Positions 1-7,093 of a stretch of DNA of 13,273 nucleotides are shown here, piece by piece. The translations under genes were made by a program, and so were the position numbers. Source of the stretch: Casp-actino8 sp040381935 (GTDB taxonomy: Bacteria; Actinomycetota; Acidimicrobiia; Acidimicrobiales; Ilumatobacteraceae); the NCBI GenBank assembly GCA_040381935.1, contig JBEIGJ010000053.1, forward strand, positions 1-13,273, given 5' to 3'. The notes beneath the pieces were generated by a model. That model ran no database searches. It was not told where the DNA came from and was given only the letters and a program-made list of their open reading frames with translations. The stretch's first letter is position 1, and every line of letters starts with the position of its first letter.

Positions 1-52
1 CGACAAGGTCAAAGTCGATACGCGCTCGGGCGATTACATCACCCGCGTGTGA
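1..52 (+). CDS. efp: Elongation factor P, C-terminal end (partial)
   Basis: Only the last 16 codons and a TGA stop at 50-52 are present, reading in the frame that begins at base 2. The residues DKVKVDTRSGDYITRV match the conserved end of elongation factor P (OB domain III), where a Gly-Asp-Lys-(Ile/Val)-x-Val-Asp-Thr-Arg-(Ser/Thr)-Gly-x-Tyr pattern is typical. EF-P binds ribosomes stalled at polyproline stretches and promotes peptide-bond formation. The next gene is nusB, and efp-nusB is a common order in bacteria, which supports the call. The upstream part lies outside the window. Confidence 0.9.
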   Translation, partial: DKVKVDTRSGDYITRV

Positions 53-70
53 TGGTGTCGGTTCGATCAC

Positions 71-114
71 GATTATTCGATGACTATTTGACGACTATTT
101 GATGAGTATTTGAT
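71..114 (+). repeat. Four 11-bp tandem repeats between efp and nusB
   Basis: Four copies of an 11-bp unit run head to tail with no spacer: GATTATTCGAT (71-81), GACTATTTGAC (82-92), GACTATTTGAT (93-103) and GAGTATTTGAT (104-114). The shared core is GA-n-TATT-y-GA-y. The array fills most of the 68-bp efp-nusB gap and ends 6 nt before the nusB ATG. Each copy holds a T-rich TATTTGA stretch, and the period is near one DNA helical turn. The repetition is seen directly. A regulatory or promoter role is inference, and replication slippage could also have made it. Confidence 0.85.
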
Positions 115-120
115 CACCTC

Positions 121-534
121 ATGGCACCTCGTCGGGCTCAAACCCCCACTTTCGATCCTCGTTCGCAGGCGCGCGAGCACGCTCTCTCACTGCTGTACGA
201 AGCCGACACCAAGGATTGCAATGGGCGGGAAATTCTGGCCACCTTGGTGGTGCCCCCCGATGAACTGACTCGGGTCTTGGTGGAAGGTGTGGTGGATCAC
301 CTCGTCGATCTGGATCGGATCATCAGCGAACACGCTGCGGGTTGGACGATGGAGCGAATGCCGGCGCTCGATCGCAGCATTCTTCGACTGGGAGCCTTCG
401 AGTTGCTCTATCGAAGCGAGACTCCGGTGGCGGTCGTACTCGATGAGGCGGTGGAGTTGGCCAAGACGTTCAGCACCGATGATTCGGGCCGGTATGTGAA
501 TGGCGTGCTGGCGGCTATTGCCCGGTCCCGTTAG
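121..534 (+). CDS. nusB: Transcription antitermination factor NusB
   Basis: This 137-residue protein has the length and pattern of NusB, an all-helical RNA-binding protein that joins NusE (S10) at boxA RNA to form antitermination complexes, especially on rRNA operons. Visible marks are the N-terminal SQAREHALSLLYEAD helix (about residues 15-29), the central WTMERMPALDRSILRLGAFELLY block (about 75-97) and the terminal VVLDEAVELAKTFSTDDSGRYVNGVLAAIAR block (about 104-135), all characteristic of the family. The start is the ATG at 121. No Shine-Dalgarno sequence precedes it (CACCTC lies directly upstream), so translation may be leaderless or coupled to efp. It lies 68 bp after efp and 27 bp from the convergent Rrf2 gene. 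No defect is seen. Confidence 0.95.
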   Translation: MAPRRAQTPTFDPRSQAREHALSLLYEADTKDCNGREILATLVVPPDELTRVLVEGVVDHLVDLDRIISEHAAGWTMERMPALDRSILRLGAFELLYRSETPVAVVLDEAVELAKTFSTDDSGRYVNGVLAAIARSR

Positions 535-561
535 CACTCAGTGGCCGAGGCCGGCGCGACG

Positions 562-1008
562 TCAGTGTAAAGATTCGGGCCACGGGGAGTTGCCGCGCGC
601 CGCTTCGGCCACATTGGCCAAGGTGAAACCTTCCAAATGTTGGCGCATGTGGTCGCCGGCTTGTTTCCAAATCGCCAGGAGCACACATTGTCCTTCATGA
701 TCGCAGGACCCATCTTGGTGCGGCTCCCCGAAATCACCCAGGGTGATCGGGCCATCAACCGCAGAAATAATTTCCGAAAGACGGATATCGCCAGGAGTGC
801 GAGCCAGTGTGTATCCCCCTCCGACGCCTCTTTTGGATCGGACCAGACCCGCGCCTTTGAGGGACAAGAGAATTTGTTCGAGATAGGGCTGTGGAAGGCC
901 GGTGCGCTCTGCAATGTCTTTGACCGATGTTGGTCCATGTTCATGGGAGTGCAACGTCAATGACAAGAGGGCACGACAGGCATAATCCCCACGGGTCGAT
1001 ACTCGCAC
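562..1008 (-). CDS. Rrf2-family transcriptional regulator (IscR/NsrR-like), two-cysteine variant
   Basis: The 148-residue protein begins VRVSTRGDYACRALLSL, the usual Rrf2 start (M-R-L-S-T-K-G-x-Y-A), followed by the winged helix with SVKDIAERTGLPQPYLEQILLSLKGAGLVRSKRGVGGGYTLAR at about 28-70. Rrf2 regulators such as IscR, NsrR and RsrR bind DNA and sense Fe-S status, nitric oxide or redox state through an Fe-S cluster. Here the cluster region carries Cys102 and Cys108 (C-x5-C) followed by the conserved Trp114. The place of the first of the three IscR/NsrR cysteines is Pro96, next to His97. I chose the GTG at 1006-1008 because it fits the family N-terminus. A longer version from an ATG at 1122 would add 38 atypical residues and overlap the divergent hydrolase gene. 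Regulatory targets are unknown; the divergent gene is one candidate. Confidence 0.85.
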   Translation of the reverse strand: MRVSTRGDYACRALLSLTLHSHEHGPTSVKDIAERTGLPQPYLEQILLSLKGAGLVRSKRGVGGGYTLARTPGDIRLSEIISAVDGPITLGDFGEPHQDGSCDHEGQCVLLAIWKQAGDHMRQHLEGFTLANVAEAARGNSPWPESLH

Positions 1009-1020
1009 TCCCTTATCGTA
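1009..1020 (-). promoter_or_regulatory. Probable leaderless -10 element for the Rrf2 gene
   Basis: On the minus strand TACGAT (1020-1015) matches the actinobacterial -10 pattern TAnnnT. It is followed by exactly 6 nt (AAGGGA) and then the GTG start at 1008. That spacing would put the transcription start at or next to the GTG, giving a leaderless mRNA. AAGGGA touches the start codon, too close for a normal ribosome binding site. No -35 is evident. This is inferred from spacing only. Confidence 0.4.
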
Positions 1021-1054
1021 GGCACTGAGGGCGATGATTCGGGGCACCACCGGT

Positions 1055-1065
1055 AATCCAGGATT
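1055..1065. promoter_or_regulatory. Short dyad between divergent Rrf2 and hydrolase genes
   Basis: AATCC-A-GGATT is a perfect inverted repeat with a one-base centre, placed in the 91-bp gap between the Rrf2 start (1008) and the hydrolase start (1100). Its position suits an operator for either gene. It is short enough to occur by chance, and it does not match the longer IscR type 1 or type 2 consensus that I know. Confidence 0.2.
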
Positions 1066-1099
1066 CGCCCGCTGATCTCGATCTGAAGGACGATGCAGT

Positions 1100-2236
1100 A
1101 TGGAACGACCAGAGCCAATCATCCCGGATTACTCCGGCGCCAATTTATGCGGGGTGATCCCAGGTTGTTTGCTCTCTCCGGCGGGGAGTCGTCCTCAGTG
1201 GTTCCCCGAGCCACTGCAAGCGGCCGAGGCCATCGTGTTGCTCCTCATCGACGGTTTAGGAAGAGAGCAATTGACGACATTTGGCGCCCATGCGCCGACC
1301 CTGGCTGGAATGACGACAACCACGATGACCTCAGTGGTTCCCTCTACAACGGCTTCGGCTTTGGCATCGCTTTCTACCGGGGCGAGTCCGGCCGAGCATG
1401 GGATTATCGGGTACCGGATGAGTATGGGTCGGACCAGTACTGAGGGGCAGGTGATGAACACCTTGCGTTGGGGAGGAGAAAAAGGAGATCTTCGTCGAGT
1501 GCATCTGCCAGCCGTCGTTCAACCGATTCCACCTTTTGCCAGTATTTCGATTCCGGTGGTCAGTCGGGCTGATCTGGAGAATTCAGCCTTCACCGAAGCG
1601 CATCTTCGCGGCACCCGTCCCCATGGGTGGCGAACGCCGAGCAATATCGTCGCTGAAACTGCCTCCTTGGTGCGGTCTGGTGAAAAATTCGTCTACGCCT
1701 ACTATGACGGGCTCGACAAGATCGCTCACGAGCGGGGATTCGGCGACCACTACAACGCCGAATTGGCCTTCGTCGACTGGTTGGTGGCGGCCTTGCTCGA
1801 GTCATTGCCAGCCGGAACCACTGTGGCGGTGACCGCAGACCACGGGCAAGTCTTGGTCGGTCCGAACATCGTGACCCTCCCGGAAAATGTGCTGGCCGAT
1901 GTTCATCATCAGTCCGGAGAAGGTCGATTCCGTTGGCTCCATGCCCGGCGCGGTCGGGAACGAGATCTTTTCCAGAGCACGGCCGAACTCTTTGGGGCTC
2001 AGGCCTGGGTCGTAAGCCGAGAGCAGATCATCGATGAACGCTGGTTCGGGCCGAGTGGCTCTCAACCTCTCGCTGATGCTGTGGCTCGGCGATTTGGGGA
2101 TGTGGCATTGATTCCTTTTGCCGATATTTCCTTCGACGATCCGCTCGATTCGGGTCCGTTTACGCTGCTGTGTCGTCACGGATCGCTGACAAAGGCGGAG
2201 ATGTTGGTTCCTTTGGCCGCTCGAACCGTAGGGTAG
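1100..2236 (+). CDS. Alkaline phosphatase superfamily protein (nucleotide pyrophosphatase/phosphodiesterase-like)
   Basis: This 378-residue protein has the metal-site layout of the type I phosphodiesterase/nucleotide pyrophosphatase family: the first Asp in VLLLIDGLG (Asp51), a nucleophile Thr in VVPSTTASALASLSTG (Thr83 or Thr84), the second site in YYDGLDKIAH (Asp203, Asp206 or Asp207 region, His210), TADHG (Asp247, His248), and a C-terminal CRHGSLTKAEMLVPL block (His360). Such enzymes use two metal ions, usually zinc, to cleave phosphodiester, pyrophosphate or phosphonate bonds. The substrate cannot be told from sequence. No clear signal peptide is present, so it is probably cytoplasmic, which is less usual for this superfamily. 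GAAGGA at 1085-1090 is a suitable ribosome binding site for the ATG. The next gene, bpa, starts 4 bp after the stop, so the two are probably co-transcribed. Confidence 0.85.
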   Translation: MERPEPIIPDYSGANLCGVIPGCLLSPAGSRPQWFPEPLQAAEAIVLLLIDGLGREQLTTFGAHAPTLAGMTTTTMTSVVPSTTASALASLSTGASPAEHGIIGYRMSMGRTSTEGQVMNTLRWGGEKGDLRRVHLPAVVQPIPPFASISIPVVSRADLENSAFTEAHLRGTRPHGWRTPSNIVAETASLVRSGEKFVYAYYDGLDKIAHERGFGDHYNAELAFVDWLVAALLESLPAGTTVAVTADHGQVLVGPNIVTLPENVLADVHHQSGEGRFRWLHARRGRERDLFQSTAELFGAQAWVVSREQIIDERWFGPSGSQPLADAVARRFGDVALIPFADISFDDPLDSGPFTLLCRHGSLTKAEMLVPLAARTVG

Positions 2237-2240
2237 GGCC

Positions 2241-2747
2241 ATGAGTGATCCGAACGTGCAGGTACCCGACCAGATCATCCGAAGTTCAATTGACGCTCAA
2301 CCTGGAGATCAAGCGATTGGCGAATCCGCGAATCTGATCGAAGCAGTCACTGAACCGGGCAAGGTGATGCGGATTGGCTCGATGGTTAAGCAGCTCTTGG
2401 ATGAAGCCCGTAATTCGCAATTGGATATTGGAAGTCGTGAGCGCTTGGCGGAGATTTATGAGCGTTCGATAGTGGAGCTTTCGGAGGCTCTGTCACCAGA
2501 TCTGCAACAAGAACTACGGATGTTGGCTTTGCCTTTCGATGATGGGGTGCCCAGTGAAAGCGAATTGCGGGTGGCTCACGCTCAGCTCGTGGGTTGGCTC
2601 GAGGGTCTCTTTCACGGGATTCAAGCCACATTGTTCGCTCAGCAAATGGCAGCCCGTCAACAATTCGACCAAATGCGCCAAATTGGCAACCAGGGCCCGG
2701 AAACCGTTGGACCAGGCTCTCCGGGTCGTCCGGGAACCTACCTCTGA
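2241..2747 (+). CDS. bpa: Bacterial proteasome activator Bpa (PafE)
   Basis: The 168-residue protein matches the Bpa/PafE family (DUF2587; Mycobacterium tuberculosis Rv3780). The conserved core runs from about residue 37, EPGKVMRIGSMVKQLLDEAR, through ERLAEIYERSIVELSEALSPDLQQELRMLALPF and ELRVAHAQLVGWLEGLFHGIQATLFAQQMAARQQ to about 141. In the known protein these helices form a dodecameric ring that docks on the 20S proteasome and feeds unfolded proteins to it without ATP. The C-terminus GRPGTYL corresponds to the family's gate-opening GQYL tail, keeping the penultimate Tyr167 and last Leu168 but with Thr at 166 instead of Gln. The start follows the hydrolase stop by 4 bp with only a weak GGG upstream, so translational coupling is likely. 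dnaE follows after 74 bp. The gene implies that this organism has a 20S proteasome. Confidence 0.92.
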   Translation: MSDPNVQVPDQIIRSSIDAQPGDQAIGESANLIEAVTEPGKVMRIGSMVKQLLDEARNSQLDIGSRERLAEIYERSIVELSEALSPDLQQELRMLALPFDDGVPSESELRVAHAQLVGWLEGLFHGIQATLFAQQMAARQQFDQMRQIGNQGPETVGPGSPGRPGTYL

Positions 2748-2807
2748 CCTGCTGCTATTGTCGAAACACAGTGATGTGATTCGCGGCTGTCGCTAGTCAC
2801 CAGATGT

Positions 2808-2815
2808 GGAGGAGG
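2808..2815 (+). promoter_or_regulatory. Strong ribosome binding site fixing the TTG start of dnaE
   Basis: GGAGGAGG lies 6 nt before the TTG at 2822. It is the best Shine-Dalgarno match on the plus strand of the window and decides the rare TTG as the dnaE start. The next in-frame ATG (2870) would remove the PHP metal-binding histidines. Confidence 0.85.
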
Positions 2816-2821
2816 TAGGCA

Positions 2822-5800
2822 TTGGGTCAGTCGTTCGCCCACCTGCACGTCCACACCGAGTTCTCGATGCTCGATGGAGCAGCCAAACTCGACGAATTGG
2901 TGGCCAAAGCAGTGTCCGATGGTCAACCGGCACTGGGTATGACCGATCACGGGAACATGTACGGAGTGCTCGATTTCTACAAGGAATGTCGAGCCCAGGG
3001 CGTCAAGCCGATCATCGGTACTGAGGCCTATCTGGCTTACGAAACTCGATTCGAGCGCCCGAATCGACGGGGCCACATTGATGATTCCGGTGGTGATACC
3101 GAAGGTGGGCGCAAACTCTATTATCACTTGACGCTATTGGCGGAGAACAACACGGGCTACCGCAACCTCATCAAATTGGCGAGCCTGGCTTTTCTTGAGG
3201 GCTACTACTACCAACCGCGAATGGATTGGGAGTTACTCGAACGTCACCATCAAGGACTGATCGCCACCACCGGATGTCTTGGTGGCCATGTGCTCCAAGC
3301 TTTGATGAAGGGCGATTACAAGGACGCCAAGACCAAAGCCGCCCGTCTCCAAGAAATTTTCGGGCGGGACAATCTTTTTGTCGAATTGCAGGATCATGGT
3401 CTGGCCGATCAGCACCGCACCAACCCGCAACTTCTGCAGATCGCCCGTGAAATCGGCGCACCGGTTCTGGCCACCAACGATTCGCATTATGTGCATCGTC
3501 ACGACCATGCCGCCCACGATGCTTTGCTGTGTGTGCAGACGAACTCGATGATGAGTGATCCCAATCGTTTTCGATTCGATGGGACGGAGCACTATTTAAA
3601 GTCAGCCCAAGAGATGCGGCACTTGTTCCGCGAGGTACCCGAAGCCTGTGACAACACTCTGTGGATCGCTGAACGGGCCGATATTGAAATCGAATTTGGC
3701 AAACCACAACTTCCGAACTTTCCTATTCCAGAAGGTTTTGCCGATGACGCCGCTTACTTGGCTCATCTCACCCAGGAAGGGGCGCAACGTCGGTGGGGTA
3801 GCGGGCTGACACCACTGGCTATTGAACGACTCAGTTATGAGACCAAGGTCATCTGCGATATGGGTTTCGCCTCGTATTTCCTCATTGTCTGGGATCTCAT
3901 TCGCTATGCCAAAGAGCGCGGAATCCGCGTCGGACCAGGGCGCGGATCGGCCGCGGGATGTGCGGTGGCTTATTGCTTGGGGATCACCGAAATAGATCCG
4001 ATCCGTTACGACCTACTTTTTGAACGATTCCTCAATCCGAGTCGTATCTCGATGCCCGATATCGATATGGACTTCGACTCTCGATATCGAGAGGAATTGA
4101 TCAGGTACGTCACGGATAAGTACGGCCGTGAACACGTCGCCCAGATCATCACCTTTGGCACGATCAAGGCTCGGAACGCAGTGCGGGACGCCGCTCGGGT
4201 GTTGGGTCACCCCTACGCCATCGGTGACAAACTGGCTAAGGCGATGCCTCCGCTCGTCATGGGACGTGACACACCTCTGAAGTACTGCTTGGAGCCACAT
4301 CCCAAGTACGAAGACGGGTACCGCGCCGCTCAAGACCTGCGAGATCTCTACGAAAGTGATGATGACCTCCGGCAGGTCATCGACGTCGCCAAAGGCCTCG
4401 AAGGTCTGAAGAGATCCACTGGTATTCATGCTGCGGCGGTGGTGATCTCCAAGGAACCATTGACTGAGTACTTGCCTCTGCAAAGAAAACCCGAAGCCGG
4501 AAAGGCTCTTGAAGACTCACCGGTGACGACCCAATACGAAATGCACGGGGTGGAAGAACTGGGTCTGCTCAAGATGGACTTCCTTGGTCTTCGCAACTTG
4601 GACGTCATCACCGATGCCAACGAACTGGTTCGTACTCTCAGTCAACCGGATTTCGATATCGACAGCATCCCGCTCGATGACCAGGCCACCTTTGCCCTTT
4701 TGAGTCGAGGAGACACCATTGGTGTCTTTCAGTTGGAGTCTCCTCCGATGCAGCAGTTGTTGCGGGCTATGGCACCGTCGTCTTTCGAAGATCTCTCGGC
4801 AGTGATAGCGCTGTATCGGCCGGGGCCTATGGGCGTCAATATGCACTACGACTTTGCCGACCGGAAAAATGGTCGTAAACCGGTCGAATACTTTCATCCC
4901 GATGCTGAAGCAGTCCTCGGCGACACCTACGGATTGATGATCTACCAAGAAAGTGTGATGCGAGTGGCGCAGCGCTTTGCTGGCTACTCACTGGCCGAAG
5001 CGGACAATTTGCGCAAAGCATGTGGCAAAAAAGTGCGCGAGTTAATGGAGATGGAGCGCAGCAAGTTCGAGGAAGGCTGTGAGACGTCTGGTTATGGACG
5101 TGATCTTGGTAAACAACTTTTCGACATCATCGAGAACTTTGCCGACTACGCATTCAACAAGAGTCATTCGTTCGGATACGGCTACATCTGCTATCAAACG
5201 GCCTTTCTCAAAGCCAATCATCCGGTGGCGTACTTTGCGGCGCTACTGACCAGCGTCAAGGACAAGTTGGACAAAGCTGCCGGCTATCTCGTGGATGCTC
5301 GTAGTAGTGGCATTGAATTACGTCCGCCGGATGTGAACGTTTCGGATGTTGATTTCACACCTCAGGTCGGTGACCGTCTCATTCATTTTGGTTTGTCGGC
5401 CATCAAAGGAGTCGGCCAGGCAATCTGCGAAAAAATAGTCGAGGAGCGCCGGTCGAGTGGTTCGTTTGCATCGTTCCACGATTTTGCAATGCGGGTGCCA
5501 ACGGACTGTTTGAACAAAAAAGCCATTGAGTCGTTCATCAAAGCCGGTGCTTTCGACGGTCTTGGGCATCCTCGACAGGGCCTGATGGCGGTATTCGAAA
5601 GCATTATCGACGACTCTGTTTCACGGCGGGCTCAAGCCGACCAAGGAGTCATGAGTCTTTTTGATTCGGTCAGCGAGGATGCCGGCAGTTTCGATTTGGA
5701 TGTGCCGGTGCCCGATATCGAATACGACAAGACGGTGAAACTGAAGCATGAAAAGGAAATGCTTGGCCTCTACCTGAGCGATCATCCGCTTTATGGCTAC

Positions 5801-6334
5801 GAAGTTGCTCTGCGCAAATTCGCCTCGTCAACCACAGCTGACTTGGAGATGAGAGGAGGCGGCGAAGTGGCTACTTTGGCAGGCATCATCTCCAAGATCG
5901 AGCGCAAGGTCACCAAGCGGGGCGATCATATGGCCATTGTGCAATTGGAAGATCTTCACGGCGGGGTAGAACTCACCGTCTTTTCCCGTGTCTTGCAACA
6001 ACACGGCCACAAGATGTACGACGATGCCATCGTGGCGGTGAAATGCCGAGTCAATTCCCAAGAAGACCGCAAGAGCTACTCGGTCATTGAAGTAACCCCG
6101 GTGATTCTCACCAGCCACCAACCCGAGTTACGCCTGAATTTGCCCACGTTGGCCTTGGATCCCGAGAACGTGGCCCGTTTGAAAAGCATCCTCACCGAAT
6201 ATCCGGGTGAATCACAGGTGTATCTCCATGTTGGGGATGCCAAAGTGCTGCGTTTGGGGGAGGAATTCCGGGTGGATATTGACCGGGTCATACCTCCGCT
6301 CCGGGTGGCCTTCGGCGCCGGGGTCATCCGCTGA
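2822..6334 (+). CDS. dnaE: DNA polymerase III alpha subunit (DnaE1 type)
   Basis: At 1170 residues this is a full-length replicative polymerase catalytic subunit. The N-terminal PHP domain carries all nine expected metal ligands: His9, His11, Asp18, His43, Glu68, His102, Cys152, Asp220 and His222. In M. tuberculosis DnaE1 this site is the proofreading 3'-5' exonuclease. The polymerase core has GPGRGSAAG, the PDIDMDFD motif (Asp413 and Asp415) and the third catalytic aspartate in LLKMDFLGLR (Asp586). A helix-hairpin-helix region comes next, then QGVMSLF at 941-947, which fits the internal beta-clamp binding motif. An OB fold (VATLAGIISKIERKVTKRGDHMAIVQLED) and C-terminal domain follow. The start is TTG, supported by a strong ribosome binding site. 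No intein or frameshift is seen. It follows bpa in the same direction and probably also has its own promoter. Confidence 0.97.
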   Translation: MGQSFAHLHVHTEFSMLDGAAKLDELVAKAVSDGQPALGMTDHGNMYGVLDFYKECRAQGVKPIIGTEAYLAYETRFERPNRRGHIDDSGGDTEGGRKLYYHLTLLAENNTGYRNLIKLASLAFLEGYYYQPRMDWELLERHHQGLIATTGCLGGHVLQALMKGDYKDAKTKAARLQEIFGRDNLFVELQDHGLADQHRTNPQLLQIAREIGAPVLATNDSHYVHRHDHAAHDALLCVQTNSMMSDPNRFRFDGTEHYLKSAQEMRHLFREVPEACDNTLWIAERADIEIEFGKPQLPNFPIPEGFADDAAYLAHLTQEGAQRRWGSGLTPLAIERLSYETKVICDMGFASYFLIVWDLIRYAKERGIRVGPGRGSAAGCAVAYCLGITEIDPIRYDLLFERFLNPSRISMPDIDMDFDSRYREELIRYVTDKYGREHVAQIITFGTIKARNAVRDAARVLGHPYAIGDKLAKAMPPLVMGRDTPLKYCLEPHPKYEDGYRAAQDLRDLYESDDDLRQVIDVAKGLEGLKRSTGIHAAAVVISKEPLTEYLPLQRKPEAGKALEDSPVTTQYEMHGVEELGLLKMDFLGLRNLDVITDANELVRTLSQPDFDIDSIPLDDQATFALLSRGDTIGVFQLESPPMQQLLRAMAPSSFEDLSAVIALYRPGPMGVNMHYDFADRKNGRKPVEYFHPDAEAVLGDTYGLMIYQESVMRVAQRFAGYSLAEADNLRKACGKKVRELMEMERSKFEEGCETSGYGRDLGKQLFDIIENFADYAFNKSHSFGYGYICYQTAFLKANHPVAYFAALLTSVKDKLDKAAGYLVDARSSGIELRPPDVNVSDVDFTPQVGDRLIHFGLSAIKGVGQAICEKIVEERRSSGSFASFHDFAMRVPTDCLNKKAIESFIKAGAFDGLGHPRQGLMAVFESIIDDSVSRRAQADQGVMSLFDSVSEDAGSFDLDVPVPDIEYDKTVKLKHEKEMLGLYLSDHPLYGYEVALRKFASSTTADLEMRGGGEVATLAGIISKIERKVTKRGDHMAIVQLEDLHGGVELTVFSRVLQQHGHKMYDDAIVAVKCRVNSQEDRKSYSVIEVTPVILTSHQPELRLNLPTLALDPENVARLKSILTEYPGESQVYLHVGDAKVLRLGEEFRVDIDRVIPPLRVAFGAGVIR

Positions 6335-6436
6335 GGTGGTCGTGGGCCGATGAATTCCCTGTGAGGGGATCACAAGTGGCAGAATTGGGAGTCGAATCGT
6401 CGGATGTGATTCGTACGGGGGAGAAGTCGCCTGAAG
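6335..6436. other. Gap after dnaE
   Basis: This 102-bp stretch holds no convincing gene and no hairpin terminator. GGGGGAGAAG near 6417-6426 is the nearest purine-rich sequence before the ATG at 6437, although a spacing of about 10 nt is long. No clear -10 element is visible. The next gene could be read through from dnaE. Confidence 0.5.
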
Positions 6437-7093
6437 ATGACAGTTGAGATCGAGACCAAGGACTGTTCTGCTCTGTCTGATGAAGAGTTGGAGGCTATGG
6501 CTTCCATGGGCGGTTCTTTCGATCTGGCACGCCTTCACAAGGCTCGTGAAGACTGGGTGCTGTGCACGACGGCCTTCGAGGGCGGGAAATTGCACGGCTT
6601 CACATTTTCCACTTTGGAGCGCATTGGCGGGACTCCGTGTGTATTGCTCGGATTGATGAGTGTGAAGCGGACCTCGAAGCGGGATCAGATCCTCAAAGGG
6701 CTGATGGCTGAGGCCTTCCATCGTGCCTTGATGGCGTTTCCCGATGAAGACGTGGTGGTCGGAAGTCGCTTCATCAGCCCGGATGGTCTCGAGGCTTTCA
6801 AACAGCTCACTGAACTGATTCCGCGACCGGGTCATCGTGCGGTGGGTGAGGAGCGCGCTTGGGGACGGCGATTGGCGCGACGATTCGGAGTCGACGCCCA
6901 ATATGACGAAAAGACCTTCATCGTGGCCAAAAAGGGTCAGTCGGGATTCATCGACCATGAATCGACCAAACCGGAGAAGGTGAAACCCGAGGTCGCAGAA
7001 CTTTTTGGAGGGGTCAATGCCAGCGCTGGTGGGTCGATCATCATCCATGGTTGGACCATGGCCGAGAGTCTTTTGAAGCTTGGACAGCACTGA
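6437..7093 (+). CDS. Unrecognised protein with GNAT-like features
   Basis: I do not recognise this 218-residue protein with certainty. It has no signal peptide or membrane segment and looks cytoplasmic. The middle part resembles a GNAT acyltransferase fold: strands GGKLHGFTFSTLERIGGTPCVLLGLMSVKR (about 49-78), then TSKRDQILKGLMAEAFHRAL where the acetyl-CoA pyrophosphate loop and helix would be, then DEDVVVGSRFISPDGLEAFKQL (about 102-123) like strand 5 and helix 4. The canonical (Q/R)-x-x-G-x-(G/A) loop is not clean, so the enzyme may be divergent or inactive. A basic stretch, RAWGRRLARRFG, lies at about 139-150. The last codons overlap the start of the nitroreductase gene by 14 bp, implying coupled translation. 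The real-gene call is firm; the fold is inference. Confidence 0.75.
   Translation: MTVEIETKDCSALSDEELEAMASMGGSFDLARLHKAREDWVLCTTAFEGGKLHGFTFSTLERIGGTPCVLLGLMSVKRTSKRDQILKGLMAEAFHRALMAFPDEDVVVGSRFISPDGLEAFKQLTELIPRPGHRAVGEERAWGRRLARRFGVDAQYDEKTFIVAKKGQSGFIDHESTKPEKVKPEVAELFGGVNASAGGSIIIHGWTMAESLLKLGQH

Noticed and set aside
543..555. GC-rich inverted repeat between nusB and rrf2 as a terminator
   Set aside because: The stem is only 4 bp with no T run on either side, too weak to call.
1009..1122. Longer Rrf2 protein starting at the ATG at 1122
   Set aside because: The added 38 residues do not fit the family N-terminus and would overlap the start of the divergent hydrolase gene. The GTG at 1008 fits better.
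6343..6375. CCCT-GTG-AGGG-like inverted repeat after dnaE
   Set aside because: The arms are only 4-5 bp and no T tract follows; this is likely chance.
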